A stretch of DNA of 64,000 bases from a bacterium (lineage in GTDB: Bacteria; Pseudomonadota; Gammaproteobacteria; GCA-002705445; GCA-002716945), in assembly GCA_029979505.1 (NCBI GenBank), contig JAPOHH010000005.1:1-64000 (forward strand). Direction: 5' to 3'. Under the pieces are notes generated by a model that had not been told where the DNA came from, searched no databases, and was given only the letters and a program-made list of their open reading frames with translations. A program made the translations under genes and the position numbers. This document shows, piece after piece, positions 1 to 9,982 of this stretch. The stretch's first letter is position 1; every line of letters starts with the position of its first letter.

Positions 1-140
1 AAACTGCTAAGCGTAAAGTAGCTAAGAAAAAAACTGCTAAGCGTAAAGTAGCTAAGAAAAAAACTGCTAAGCGTAAAGTAGCTAAGAAAAAGACTGCTAA
101 GCGTAAAGTAGCTAAGAAAAAGACTGCTAAGCGTAAAACT
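1..140 (+). repeat. 30-bp tandem repeat (aaactgctaagcgtaaagtagctaagaaaa), about 4.7 copies
   Basis: Copies 1-30, 31-60 and 61-90 identical; 91-120 has one substitution; 121-140 partial; in frame with the basic protein. Confidence 0.97.
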
Positions 141-149
141 AGACGTTAA
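1..149 (+). CDS. Histone H1-like Lys/Ala-rich protein, C-terminal part (5' end outside window)
   Basis: Frame ending TAA at 147-149 reads (TAKRKVAKKK)n ... TAKRKTRR*; low-complexity basic tail typical of bacterial H1-like proteins. Confidence 0.75.
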   Translation, partial: TAKRKVAKKKTAKRKVAKKKTAKRKVAKKKTAKRKVAKKKTAKRKTRR

Positions 150-166
150 TTTATAAACTAGTTATG

Positions 167-196
167 GAAAAGGCCCTGAAAAGGGCCTTTTTTATT
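167..196. terminator. Rho-independent, probably bidirectional terminator
   Basis: AAAAGGCCC-TGAAAA-GGGCCTTTTTTA hairpin with T tract, between the H1-like gene and the convergent ilvA end. Confidence 0.85.
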
Positions 197-1712
197 TCAA
201 AAACTGCCGATATGCAATATTGCTAGATTCATTATGGAATTCATACTTAAGGGTGCTAAAATGCCGTTCTAGGCTGCTTAATTCACTCTCCTTTGCCTGT
301 AAACCAATCAATACCCTTCCAAAGTCTGCGCCATGGTTTCTGTAGTGAAATAAACTAATGTTCCATGTTGAACCGATTGCATTTAAAAAGTTCAGAAGCT
401 CTCCCGGTTTTTCAGGAAACATAAATCTATAAATACGCTCATCTTTAGCATTATTACTTGCTCCACCAACCATGTATCTAATATGTGTTTTTGCCATTTC
501 ATTATCTGTAAAATCATGACACTTATATTTTGATTTTTTTAATTTTGAAATTATATCTTTTCTTTCTTGATCTCCCTTCGTGGTCTTTATACCAACAAAG
601 ACCTGTGCATTTTTATCATTAGAATACCTATAGTTAAATTCAGTAATTGAGCGTTTACCGATAATAGAACAAAATTTCTTAAAGCTACCTGGTTTTTCAT
701 TAATAGTAACTCCTAGTATAATTTCACTACTTTCTCCTATATCTGCTCTTTCTGCAACATGTCTTAATCTATCAAAATTCATATTTGCACCACAGAGTAT
801 TGTGGCTATGCTCTTTCCTTGTATATTATGATTAATTAAATATTTCTTCATACCTGCAAGAGATAAAGCTCCTGCTGGCTCTGCAATTACACGTGTTTCA
901 TCATAAAGATCTTTAATAGCAGAGCATATTTCATCAGTAGTAACAGTTAGGCTATAATCAACAATGTCTTTAGTGAGCTTAAATGTTTTAGAACCTATTT
1001 TCTTAACTGCCACTCCATCTGCGAATATACCAACATGTTTTAATGAGGTAGGCTTGCCACATTTATATGCTAGATTGAAACATGCAGAGTCTGAGGCTTC
1101 AACTGCAATTATCTTTATTTTAGGATTAATTTCTTTCAAATAAACACTCATACCTGCTAACAATCCGCCTCCACCAACAGGTATAAAAACATAATCAGGA
1201 TGTTCTTTTAACTGATCAAGAAGTTCTACGCCAACTGTACCCTGACCAGCTATGACATCTATGTCATCATATGGATGAACAAATTCATAGGCATTCTTTT
1301 GAGAATATTTTATCGCATAGTCATATGCTTCATCATATGTATCACCAAACAGTATAACTTTTGCACCAAGTTTACGTACAGCATTGATTTTAATAGAGGG
1401 TGTTGTAGAGGGCATCACAATAGATGTGCTAATTTTGAGTTTTTTGCATGTCATTGCTACACCTTGAGCATGATTACCAGCAGATGCAGCAACAATATGT
1501 TTAGGATTATTTAACTTAGATATTTTATTGTATGCCCCTCTAAGTTTAAATGAGAAAACAGGTTGTAAATCCTCTCTTTTAATGAATATCTTATTTTTTA
1601 GTCTTGATGATAATTTAGGTGCAAACTGTGTAGGACTCTTGATTGCAACATCATAAACAGTTGTTGCTTCAAGTATTTTTTTATAACAATTCTTGATGTA
1701 GTTATCTTTCAT
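192..1712 (-). CDS. ilvA: Threonine ammonia-lyase, biosynthetic
   Basis: 506 aa; PLP motif FKLRGAYNK, SAGNHAQGVA, GGGGLLAG; C-terminal ACT-like regulatory repeats. Confidence 0.95.
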   Translation of the reverse strand: MKDNYIKNCYKKILEATTVYDVAIKSPTQFAPKLSSRLKNKIFIKREDLQPVFSFKLRGAYNKISKLNNPKHIVAASAGNHAQGVAMTCKKLKISTSIVMPSTTPSIKINAVRKLGAKVILFGDTYDEAYDYAIKYSQKNAYEFVHPYDDIDVIAGQGTVGVELLDQLKEHPDYVFIPVGGGGLLAGMSVYLKEINPKIKIIAVEASDSACFNLAYKCGKPTSLKHVGIFADGVAVKKIGSKTFKLTKDIVDYSLTVTTDEICSAIKDLYDETRVIAEPAGALSLAGMKKYLINHNIQGKSIATILCGANMNFDRLRHVAERADIGESSEIILGVTINEKPGSFKKFCSIIGKRSITEFNYRYSNDKNAQVFVGIKTTKGDQERKDIISKLKKSKYKCHDFTDNEMAKTHIRYMVGGASNNAKDERIYRFMFPEKPGELLNFLNAIGSTWNISLFHYRNHGADFGRVLIGLQAKESELSSLERHFSTLKYEFHNESSNIAYRQFLK

Positions 1713-1760
1713 ATGCTTGTGTCTTATAGTGTATACTATAAAAATAATATTTTTTTAAAA

Positions 1761-2426
1761 ATGGATCAAAATACTAAGAAACATAGAGTTGCTGAATCTG
1801 TTCTAGATTTAATTGGTAACGATGAAATATTAGGAATAGGTTCCGGATCAACAGTAAATATTCTCATAGACCACCTACCTAAAATGAAGAATAAAATTAG
1901 TAAAGTTGTTTCAAGCTCAATAAAATCAACTGAACTGCTTAAGGCTAATGGTTTCGAAGTATCTGAGCTAAAAAGTGTCGGAAAGTTATCTACATACATA
2001 GATGGCGCTGATGAGATAAATGGATATTTACAAATGATTAAAGGTGGAGGTGGCGCATTAACTAGAGAAAAAATTCTTGCTCATAGTTCTAAAAGGTTTA
2101 TCTGTATAGTAGACGACTCAAAGAAAGTTAATATTTTAGGAAATTATCCCTTACCTATCGAAGTAATCCCGTTGGCCCAAAGTGCAGTAGCATTAGAGCT
2201 GATAAGGATGGGAGGTAGGCCTGTCTTGAGACAAAATTTTACTACTGATAATGGAAATATTATTTTAGATGTTCACAATTTCATGATTTCTGAACCTTTA
2301 AAATTAGAAAAAGAAATCAATAATATTCCTGGTGTGGTTACTAATGGGATATTTGCACTAAATCACGCAGACATGCTATTAAGTGCAGGTGATAATGGAG
2401 TGGATATATCTGAACCTATCGTTTAG
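1761..2426 (+). CDS. rpiA: Ribose-5-phosphate isomerase A
   Basis: GIGSGSTVN, DGADEIN, KGGGGALTREK motifs; start placed at internal Met (MDQNTKKHRVAE) rather than ORF start 1713. Confidence 0.95.
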   Translation: MDQNTKKHRVAESVLDLIGNDEILGIGSGSTVNILIDHLPKMKNKISKVVSSSIKSTELLKANGFEVSELKSVGKLSTYIDGADEINGYLQMIKGGGGALTREKILAHSSKRFICIVDDSKKVNILGNYPLPIEVIPLAQSAVALELIRMGGRPVLRQNFTTDNGNIILDVHNFMISEPLKLEKEINNIPGVVTNGIFALNHADMLLSAGDNGVDISEPIV

Positions 2427-2802
2427 AGAATTGTGTGGCTTTTCTTGCTTTTCTCAAACCAACTTTCTTACGTTCTACTTTACGGTCATCTCTAGTAACA
2501 AATCCTTCTCTTTTTAGAGTAGGGAGCAAATCATTTTGATATTTCACGAGCGCTCTTGTGAGGCCATGTACAATAGCTCCTACCTGTCCACTTTTTCCTC
2601 CTCCATTCACAGATATAGTAAGGTTAACTTTATCTTGCATTTGGGTTTTGGTTAATGGTGCTAGAAGATTAGCAGTCAGAGTTGCAGATTTTGTGAATTC
2701 ATCAACACCTTGTGTATTGATTTTTATTTCACCTGTTCCGCTAGAAAGATATACTCTAGCGCTTGATGTTTTCCTTCTTCCTGTTCCGTATGTTTTATGC
2801 AT
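2416..2802 (-). CDS. rpsI: 30S ribosomal protein S9
   Basis: TGRRKTSSARV...; C-terminal GLRKARKATQFSKR. Confidence 0.98.
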   Translation of the reverse strand: MHKTYGTGRRKTSSARVYLSSGTGEIKINTQGVDEFTKSATLTANLLAPLTKTQMQDKVNLTISVNGGGKSGQVGAIVHGLTRALVKYQNDLLPTLKREGFVTRDDRKVERKKVGLRKARKATQFSKR

Positions 2803-2808
2803 ATCTCT

Positions 2809-3222
2809 TTATATCTCTAAAGCCATTGGTTTCTGCGCACTATGTCCATGATTCTCATTATCGTAGATTTTTAGTTTTTTAATCATGGATCTGCCTAAAG
2901 GATTTTTTGGAAGCATTCCCTTTACTGCATTTTTAATTACAAAATCAGGCTTCTTGTCTAACATTTTACCAAGAGGGGTCTTCTTCATGTTACCAACATA
3001 ACCAGTGTGCTTATAATAGATTTTATCAGAGAGTTTGTTGCCAGTAACTCTTATCTTTTTTGCATTAATCACGATTATATAATCACCCTCATCTGTATGA
3101 GGTTGATATTGAGGCTTGTGTTTACCTTTGAGCATATGAGCAACCTTTGATGCTAATCTGCCAAGAACAACATCTGTCGCATCAATTACATACCATTCTT
3201 TATTACTATCATTTATACTCAC
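2809..3222 (-). CDS. rplM: 50S ribosomal protein L13
   Basis: WYVIDATDVVLGRLAS...VKGMLPKNPLGR. Confidence 0.98.
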   Translation of the reverse strand: MSINDSNKEWYVIDATDVVLGRLASKVAHMLKGKHKPQYQPHTDEGDYIIVINAKKIRVTGNKLSDKIYYKHTGYVGNMKKTPLGKMLDKKPDFVIKNAVKGMLPKNPLGRSMIKKLKIYDNENHGHSAQKPMALEI

Positions 3223-3296
3223 GGATAGAGATTTTACTCATTTAACGAAATCTATACAAGTAATTATTTAAGAATATAGTAAATGGAGCCCTATAT

Positions 3297-3902
3297 ATGC
3301 CTAATTTGGACGTCATATTAAAAGAAATCGACTATGCATTGAATATACTTTTTGAATCAAACAACACAGATGGCGAAGATAATCAGCTAACTGATTGCGA
3401 TAAGATAAAATCACAAAGGGTCATGAGGGTAAATCACATGGGTGAAGTTTGTGCCCAAGCACTATATCGAGGGCAAGCATTGACAACTAAGGATGATGCG
3501 ATGATTGAAATAATTAATAATATGTGTGAAGAGGAGAAGGATCATTTAGTCTCACTAAACCAAAGATTATCAGAATTGTCTGGTAGACCAAGTAAGCTAA
3601 ATTCATTATGGTACCTATCCTCATTTTTACTCGGAGCATATGTAGGTACATTAGAAAAAGATAAGTCATATGGGTTTATTTATGAAACTGAAAACCAAGT
3701 TGAAGATCATCTTGATGAGTACTCGAAGAAACTTCCTTATAAGGACTTAGAGAGTAAGACAATTCTTGAAGAAATTAAAATGGATGAGATAAAGCATAAA
3801 AATACAGCTAAAAATCATGGGTCGACTGAGTTGAGTAAATTTAGTAAAAGTCTTATGTCATTGACTTCAAAGGTGATGAAAAAAATCAGTTACTATATCT
3901 AG
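3297..3902 (+). CDS. coq7: Ubiquinone biosynthesis hydroxylase Coq7 (di-iron)
   Basis: RVNHMGEVCAQALYRGQA, EEEKDHL, ETENQVEDHLDEY motifs. Confidence 0.93.
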   Translation: MPNLDVILKEIDYALNILFESNNTDGEDNQLTDCDKIKSQRVMRVNHMGEVCAQALYRGQALTTKDDAMIEIINNMCEEEKDHLVSLNQRLSELSGRPSKLNSLWYLSSFLLGAYVGTLEKDKSYGFIYETENQVEDHLDEYSKKLPYKDLESKTILEEIKMDEIKHKNTAKNHGSTELSKFSKSLMSLTSKVMKKISYYI

Positions 3903-4546
3903 ACTAGGTACTGAGAAAGGTAACTGGCAAATTCTGGTACATTTATTTTTTCTTTTTTCTTAATTAATTTATAGTGCTTGAATGATTCAAAAGAATCATC
4001 TGCTTCCAAATCAAAATCTTTGAGGTGATTTTTGAAGAATAAGTTTAGTATTTGTTGATCACCTTCAAGTTGTTCTAAATTTATACCTCTATGAAAAAAG
4101 TCTAACGTTAATGCATCATAATTATTAAACAAATTATTATTCACTAGATTATCTAAAATTGAATAAACATTTTTTCTACTACATGATGACACATGAAGTT
4201 CCAACCTTAGAATAATGATATTATTTATAGAATTTTCAAAATATGAATGAAAACTTATGTGACTCTCATTTAAATGAGCTACACCTGATGCGCCAAAAAT
4301 GACATCATCAGATTCTATTATTGAACTCAAGCTCGTGCCACTAGGATTAAAGGAGTGTTGCGATGTATGCAAAATTTTTGTATTTAGAGTTTTTGATATG
4401 CCATTAATAATATCCATGAGGTCATGAACACAATATCTTTGTTCTATCTCTCTATTTTTATGTAACCTATTCTTATCATTACAAGAATAGCCATAATAAG
4501 AATTTAGAATTAGTGATTGACTTGTATTTGTTATATTAGGTTTCAT
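3899..4546 (-). CDS. speD: S-adenosylmethionine decarboxylase, class 1A-like, divergent
   Basis: VAHLNESHISFHSYFE resembles the E. coli SpeD pyruvoyl-site VAHLDKSHICVHTYPE; HVSSC resembles VSTCG. Confidence 0.75.
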   Translation of the reverse strand: MKPNITNTSQSLILNSYYGYSCNDKNRLHKNREIEQRYCVHDLMDIINGISKTLNTKILHTSQHSFNPSGTSLSSIIESDDVIFGASGVAHLNESHISFHSYFENSINNIIILRLELHVSSCSRKNVYSILDNLVNNNLFNNYDALTLDFFHRGINLEQLEGDQQILNLFFKNHLKDFDLEADDSFESFKHYKLIKKKEKINVPEFASYLSQYLV

Positions 4547-4928
4547 TGCTTAATGTAGGATGCCACAATATTTGCAGAATATTACCATCTGGATCCTTTA
4601 CATAAAAGCTAATAGAGCCATCTCTATGTATTTTTTTTTCTTTATGAATTTTTATATTATTGTCCTTCATATGATTCAAATAAATATCAATATCACTCTC
4701 GCTCTTCACAAATATGCCGAAATGATCCAGTCGAGAATCATTTACATCATCAGATACAGTACTATCATAATGGAGTGCTAAATTATCAGAGCCATTTGTT
4801 AGGTAAGCATTATTATCATCAGGTCTCCAGTCAACTTTCATACCAAGAATTTGAGTATAGAAATTAAAACATTCCTCAAAATTTTTGACTTTGAGAGCTA
4901 GGTGTCTCATACCTAAGTTATTCTCCAT
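4536..4928 (-). CDS. VOC (glyoxalase/bleomycin resistance/dioxygenase) family protein
   Basis: MRHLALKVKNFEECFNFYTQILGMKV...DHFGIFV...VKDPDGNILQI. Confidence 0.85.
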   Translation of the reverse strand: MENNLGMRHLALKVKNFEECFNFYTQILGMKVDWRPDDNNAYLTNGSDNLALHYDSTVSDDVNDSRLDHFGIFVKSESDIDIYLNHMKDNNIKIHKEKKIHRDGSISFYVKDPDGNILQILWHPTLSNET

Positions 4929-5694
4929 TTATTAAAACCTCTATTTCATTCATTATATTTTTAGATTTTACCAAATGCTCACCAATTAAAAATGTAAATA
5001 TTCCAGCATTATTAAGCTTTATAATATCTTCTCTACTATGAATACCACTTTCACTCACTAAAACTATATTATCGTCATTCACAAATTTAGATAGTTTTTC
5101 GCTCGTATTTATGTCTACGTCAAAGGTTTTTAAATTTCTATTATTGATTCCAATTAATTTGGCTTTGTATGATAGAGCAAATTCAAGTTCATTCTCATCA
5201 TGAACTTCTGTAAGAACATCTAAGTTAAGTTCGTATGCTAGATCAGCAAGTTGTTTATACATGGCAGGTGATAAAGCAGATACTATTAATAGAATGCAAT
5301 CTGCTCCAAGCATCTTACTTTCGTAAATCTGAATAGGGTCTAATATGAAATCTTTTCTGAGTATTGGTATGTTAATTAAACTCTTAGCTGATAGTAAATC
5401 ATCATTAGATCCATTAAAGTAATTTTTTTCTGTTAACACTGATACACAAGAAGCTCCGCCGGCTTCATAACGTCTAACAATTTCAGTTACATTTAGATTA
5501 TCATTTAAAACTCCTTTACTTGGTGATTTTCTTTTAACTTCAGCAATAATAGAATTTTTTTTATTATTTTGATTTTTAAGTAAGTTCTTATAAAAGCTTG
5601 TTGTTTTTCTTTCAAATTTTAGATTCGAAATATCAAGCTCAGTTTTTAGTTTTTCAACTTCAATCAATTTACTTTTAATTATCTCATTTAGCAT
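4918..5694 (-). CDS. trpC: Indole-3-glycerol phosphate synthase
   Basis: IIAEVKRKSPSKG, LRKDFILDPIQIYESK, GINNRNLKTF, VSESGI. Confidence 0.97.
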   Translation of the reverse strand: MLNEIIKSKLIEVEKLKTELDISNLKFERKTTSFYKNLLKNQNNKKNSIIAEVKRKSPSKGVLNDNLNVTEIVRRYEAGGASCVSVLTEKNYFNGSNDDLLSAKSLINIPILRKDFILDPIQIYESKMLGADCILLIVSALSPAMYKQLADLAYELNLDVLTEVHDENELEFALSYKAKLIGINNRNLKTFDVDINTSEKLSKFVNDDNIVLVSESGIHSREDIIKLNNAGIFTFLIGEHLVKSKNIMNEIEVLINGE

Positions 5695-6715
5695 CTTTTG
5701 AGACCTGATTAGTAAAATCTATGTATTGATTAAATTTATCTCTAACGAGATAATTTTCTAAGGAGTCTTTACATTGTGTAATAGCATCTTTAAGGTCAAT
5801 TTCTTTATATAACATGACAAGAAGCGCCGCATTAAGAATTGATATTTTTCTTGAGTCGGAATTTATATTGTTAATGACGGAATAAATAATATCAAGACTA
5901 CTCCTTTCATTATTAGTTTTGATAGTATCAATGTCATCTCCAGCTAAATCATATTTAGTTGGATCTATAGTATAACTGGTAATATTATTATTTTTAATCT
6001 CCAAGACATCCGTTATATCGTATATACTTGCTTCGTCCAAACCATCTCTAGAATTTATAATCAACGCTCTTGTTGTTCCTAACTCCAAAAGTGCACTAGC
6101 AATCAAATTCATTGCATCATTATTGTAAGTGCCTATTAATTGAATTTTTGCATTTGCTGGATTAGTAATAGGACCCAACATATTAAAAATTGTTTTTTCT
6201 GGAGCAAGACTTTTTCTAGAGTTAGCAACATTCTTCATAGCCGCATGGTGAAGCGGTGCAAACATAAATCCAAAGTTAATATGCGAAATACATTTACTTA
6301 CTTGTTCAGGTTCCAAGTCAATTTTAGCTCCAGCATCATGAAGCAAATCAGCACTTCCTGATGAACTTGTAATAGCCTTGTTTCCATGTTTTGCTACTTT
6401 GACATCACATGCAGCTGCAATAAATGATGCGCAGGTAGAAATGTTAAATGTGCCTATTCCATCACCGCCTGTTCCACAGCTGTCAATAACTTTATCATTA
6501 ACGTCAACTTTGGTAGAAATCTTCCTCATAGCTGTGGCGAAACCAATTAATTCTTGTGAACAAATTTTTTTCTTATTTAACATAAGAAGTATTTCTTTTA
6601 TTTGATTATCATCTAAAGAACCTTCAAACATTTTTTCAGAAACAAAGCATGCTTCATCAACAGATAAATCTTTTCCTTTTTTTAAACTTGTTTGTATATT
6701 TTCAATATTATACAT
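5684..6715 (-). CDS. trpD: Anthranilate phosphoribosyltransferase
   Basis: DSCGTGGDGIGTFNIST, KHGNKAITSSSGSADLL. Confidence 0.97.
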   Translation of the reverse strand: MYNIENIQTSLKKGKDLSVDEACFVSEKMFEGSLDDNQIKEILLMLNKKKICSQELIGFATAMRKISTKVDVNDKVIDSCGTGGDGIGTFNISTCASFIAAACDVKVAKHGNKAITSSSGSADLLHDAGAKIDLEPEQVSKCISHINFGFMFAPLHHAAMKNVANSRKSLAPEKTIFNMLGPITNPANAKIQLIGTYNNDAMNLIASALLELGTTRALIINSRDGLDEASIYDITDVLEIKNNNITSYTIDPTKYDLAGDDIDTIKTNNERSSLDIIYSVINNINSDSRKISILNAALLVMLYKEIDLKDAITQCKDSLENYLVRDKFNQYIDFTNQVSKDAK

Positions 6716-7283
6716 TTAAAAAATTCTCTAAAAGCTTATGTCCAAATTCTGTTAAAATTGATTCCGGATGGAATTGTACACCAAATAGATTATATTCTTT
6801 ATGTCGCAATCCCATAATTTCAGCATCTAAATTACTATCATCTGTTCTTGCTGTTATCACAAGTGAATCAGGAAACGACTCTTCTTGAATAACTAATGAA
6901 TGATATCTTGTTGCTGTAAATTGCTGAGGTATGTTATTGAATAAGTAGTCTGCGTCATGAGTTATTTTTGATGTTTTACCATGCATGATATTTTTTGCCG
7001 AAACAATTTTGCCACCAAATGCTTGTCCAATTGTTTGGTGGCCTAAGCAGACACCTAGAATTGGTTTCACTTTATAATACTTTTTAACTACTTCGATAGA
7101 TATACCTGCTTCATTTGGTGTGCAAGGCCCTGGTGATATAACAATTTTTTCTGGATTAATTTTATCTATTTCATCTAAAGTTATTTTGTCATTTCTTTTT
7201 ACTAATACATCAGCACCTAATTCCCCTAAATACTGAACAATATTAAATGTAAATGAGTCATAATTATCTATCATCAAAATCAT
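6708..7283 (-). CDS. trpG: Anthranilate synthase component II (glutamine amidotransferase)
   Basis: DNYDSFTFNIVQYLGELG, GVCLGHQTIGQAFGG, GVQFHPESI. Confidence 0.96.
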   Translation of the reverse strand: MILMIDNYDSFTFNIVQYLGELGADVLVKRNDKITLDEIDKINPEKIVISPGPCTPNEAGISIEVVKKYYKVKPILGVCLGHQTIGQAFGGKIVSAKNIMHGKTSKITHDADYLFNNIPQQFTATRYHSLVIQEESFPDSLVITARTDDSNLDAEIMGLRHKEYNLFGVQFHPESILTEFGHKLLENFLNV

Positions 7284-8740
7284 TCTTTTTCTCTAAGTTT
7301 CTCTAATGCTCTAATTATAGCTTTGCCTTTATTAATTGTTTCATCCCACTCTAGTTCAGGTATAGAATCGTAAACAATACCTGCTCCACACTGGATATGT
7401 AGTTTATCAGATTTGATTACGCATGTTCTTATAGCTATAGCAGTATCCATATTACCATTCCAACCTAAATATCCAATTGCTCCAGCATATATTCCTCTTT
7501 TTATATTCTCAAGCTCAAAAATAATTTGTAGTGCTCGGATTTTTGGCGCACCCGACACGGTTCCTGCAGGAAATGTTGCTCTTAGTACATCAAACATTGT
7601 AAGATTTGGATTGATTTTACCCTCTACATTAGAAACCATATGCATAACATGAGAGTATTTTTCTATAATCATCTTATCTGTAATTTTTATTGATCCAGCT
7701 TTACATATCCTTCCAATGTCGTTTCTTCCTAAATCAATTAGCATCAAATGTTCAGCCAGCTCTTTTTTATCATCTAATAAATCAATTTCATAATTATCAT
7801 CCTGTTGCTTGTTAATTCCTCTTGGACGTGTTCCAGCAATGGGTCTAACAGTAACATTGTCATTTTCTAACCTTGCAAGTATTTCTGGAGAAGATCCAAC
7901 CACAGTATAATCTCCCATATTTAGATAATACATATAGGGTGATGGGTTTATTTTTCTGAGTTCTTTATAAAACTCAATCGGCTCCTCTTTAAAATCTATA
8001 GTTATTCTTTGTGAGAGAACGACCTGCATTACATCGCCATTATTTATATAATTTTTAATTTTATCTACAGCAGACATAAAATCTTTTTTTTCAAAGTCAT
8101 ACTGTATATCCATACTATATCGATTTTTATTTGTTACCTTCTTATTCAGTTTTTTGTTTAACTTCAATGAGTACTCATCGATTTTCTTGATACTGTATTC
8201 GTAATCTTCTTTTGTATTATTTGAAAAAACTACAATAAAAACCTTACTATTTACTTTGTCAAATACGATAAAATCTTTACATATTATCAAAGATATATCT
8301 GGAGCATTAATGTCATTCTCTTGCGCACTCTTTATAACCTTATCTTCAAAATAACATATTGATTCAAAAGAGAAGTGTCCTACTAACCCGCCACAAAATG
8401 ATGGAAGATTATGAGGAATAAAAACTTTATATGAAGAGAAGTGCTCCTCTATCCACCCAAAAGGATTTGAGTTTGTATGTTCTCTCTCCAATAGAAAGTT
8501 ACGATACTGCTTTATATTGTTACCATAAACATTAATATAATCTCCGGATGAACATCCAATTATTGTATACCGACTCCAATTTTTATCACCTTCAAGTGAC
8601 TCAAAAAAAAATGATTTCGTCTCATCAAAATGTTGGCTATAAACATTAATAGCGTCATATTCATTTGAATCTATTTCTTTGATGATAGGTATGAGTGTGA
8701 AGCCGTCTTTAACCTTTTTTAAAAAATCTGAAAATTCCAT
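7280..8740 (-). CDS. trpE: Anthranilate synthase component I
   Basis: PIAGTRPRG, DLGRNDIGRI, AGTVSGAPKIRA, GAGIVYDS. Confidence 0.96.
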   Translation of the reverse strand: MEFSDFLKKVKDGFTLIPIIKEIDSNEYDAINVYSQHFDETKSFFFESLEGDKNWSRYTIIGCSSGDYINVYGNNIKQYRNFLLEREHTNSNPFGWIEEHFSSYKVFIPHNLPSFCGGLVGHFSFESICYFEDKVIKSAQENDINAPDISLIICKDFIVFDKVNSKVFIVVFSNNTKEDYEYSIKKIDEYSLKLNKKLNKKVTNKNRYSMDIQYDFEKKDFMSAVDKIKNYINNGDVMQVVLSQRITIDFKEEPIEFYKELRKINPSPYMYYLNMGDYTVVGSSPEILARLENDNVTVRPIAGTRPRGINKQQDDNYEIDLLDDKKELAEHLMLIDLGRNDIGRICKAGSIKITDKMIIEKYSHVMHMVSNVEGKINPNLTMFDVLRATFPAGTVSGAPKIRALQIIFELENIKRGIYAGAIGYLGWNGNMDTAIAIRTCVIKSDKLHIQCGAGIVYDSIPELEWDETINKGKAIIRALEKLREKE

Positions 8741-8749
8741 TTACCTTGA

Positions 8750-9418
8750 TTAAGATTGAGAAATAAGTTTTCTCATTTGAGAAATAGTTTTTTTGTAATC
8801 TTCTGATTTAAATATTGCAGATCCAGCTACAAAAGTATCTGCACCACACTCAGCTACTTTTGCTATATTATTCAGATTTATACCACCGTCAACTTCTAAT
8901 CGTATGTTAGGATTAACAGCATCAATTAATTCTCTCACCTCTATAATTTTTTCATAGGTTGAATCAATAAATTTCTGGCCAGCAAAACCAGGATTCACAG
9001 ACATAAGCAAAACCATATCTATTTGCTCAAGACAATATTCAAGTACAGACACACTTGTTGCTGGATTAAGAACAACCCCTGGCATACATCCTTGGTCTTT
9101 AATTAGCTTGATTGTTCTGTCGACATGTCTTGTTGCCTCTGGATGAAAAGTAATATAATTTGCTCCGGCTTTAGCAAACTGAGGGATAATTTCATCTACA
9201 GGACTTACCATCAAGTGTACATCAATAGTTGACTTTATTCCGTACGCTCGAAGAGCATCGCAAACTAATGGACCAATAGTCAAATTAGGAACATAGTGAT
9301 TGTCCATTACATCAAAATGAATGAAATCAGCTCCTGCTTCAACGACATCAGATACATCTTTTCCTAGATTTGCAAAATCTGCAGATAAAATTGATGGGGC
9401 TATTATATAATCTTTCAT
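8750..9418 (-). CDS. rpe: Ribulose-phosphate 3-epimerase
   Basis: [45 protein letters not shown]. Confidence 0.97.
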   Translation of the reverse strand: MKDYIIAPSILSADFANLGKDVSDVVEAGADFIHFDVMDNHYVPNLTIGPLVCDALRAYGIKSTIDVHLMVSPVDEIIPQFAKAGANYITFHPEATRHVDRTIKLIKDQGCMPGVVLNPATSVSVLEYCLEQIDMVLLMSVNPGFAGQKFIDSTYEKIIEVRELIDAVNPNIRLEVDGGINLNNIAKVAECGADTFVAGSAIFKSEDYKKTISQMRKLISQS

Positions 9419-9529
9419 TTAATATCGGTGGTTGAAGTCAGTATAAGTCATTCATTGGCTTAATTAAAATTATTTTTTTATGATAAAATATGCTTACAAA
9501 ATTAATATGGAACTTTATAAGGAGAAATC

Positions 9530-9982
9530 ATGGAAATAACAAGAAAGTTACTTATGCTTGTAATATTTATTATAAGTATTCCAGTTAATGCAGCAGATCA
9601 TACAATAGAAATGCTTAGTTCATCAAATGGTCAAATGATGGTTTTTAAGCCTGCTGTTCTTAAAATTAATCCGGGAGATACAGTTACATGGAAGGCAACA
9701 AATCCTGGTCACAATACTGCATCTATTGAACAAATGAGTGCAGACCCAGCTCTTAAATGGAATGGTAAAATCAACGAAGAGCTTAAGATTACCTTTACCA
9801 AAGAAGGTGTATATGGTTATAAATGTACTCCTCACTATATCCTTGGTATGGTAGGCGTTATATCAGTTGGAAAAAACTTAGACAATCTATCCGCTTCTAC
9901 AGATTTTGCAATTGCTGAAGAGAAAAAGTTTGCAACAAACAAAGATAGATTTTCAAATTATATGAATGAGCTTAAAAATTAA
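9530..9982 (+). CDS. Pseudoazurin-like type 1 copper protein
   Basis: N-terminal signal peptide; NPGDTVTW, GHNTASIE, YKCTPHYILGMVGVI copper-site pattern; AAGGAG Shine-Dalgarno upstream. Confidence 0.88.
   Translation: MEITRKLLMLVIFIISIPVNAADHTIEMLSSSNGQMMVFKPAVLKINPGDTVTWKATNPGHNTASIEQMSADPALKWNGKINEELKITFTKEGVYGYKCTPHYILGMVGVISVGKNLDNLSASTDFAIAEEKKFATNKDRFSNYMNELKN

Noticed and set aside
1-140. Regular 30-bp repeats could suggest a CRISPR array
   Set aside because: No spacers; units are directly adjacent and in frame, encoding a Lys/Ala-rich tail that ends in a stop.
1275-1514. Antisense ORF inside ilvA, and the many similar 60-150 aa ORFs opposite recognised genes (e.g. 2558-2851, 18857-19159, 19238-19642, 24456-24902, 37714-38070, 62087-62488)
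   Set aside because: All lie opposite well-supported conserved genes, have low-complexity or non-protein-like composition and no recognisable motifs; treated as frame shadows.
1713-1760. N-terminal extension of RpiA in the ORF track
   Set aside because: Conserved RpiA sequence starts at MDQNTKKHRVAE; the extension lies in the intergenic region after ilvA.
8740-9529. Possible trp leader/attenuator
   Set aside because: rpe directly precedes trpE with a 9-bp gap, and the region upstream of rpe shows no Trp-rich leader peptide or convincing terminator hairpin.
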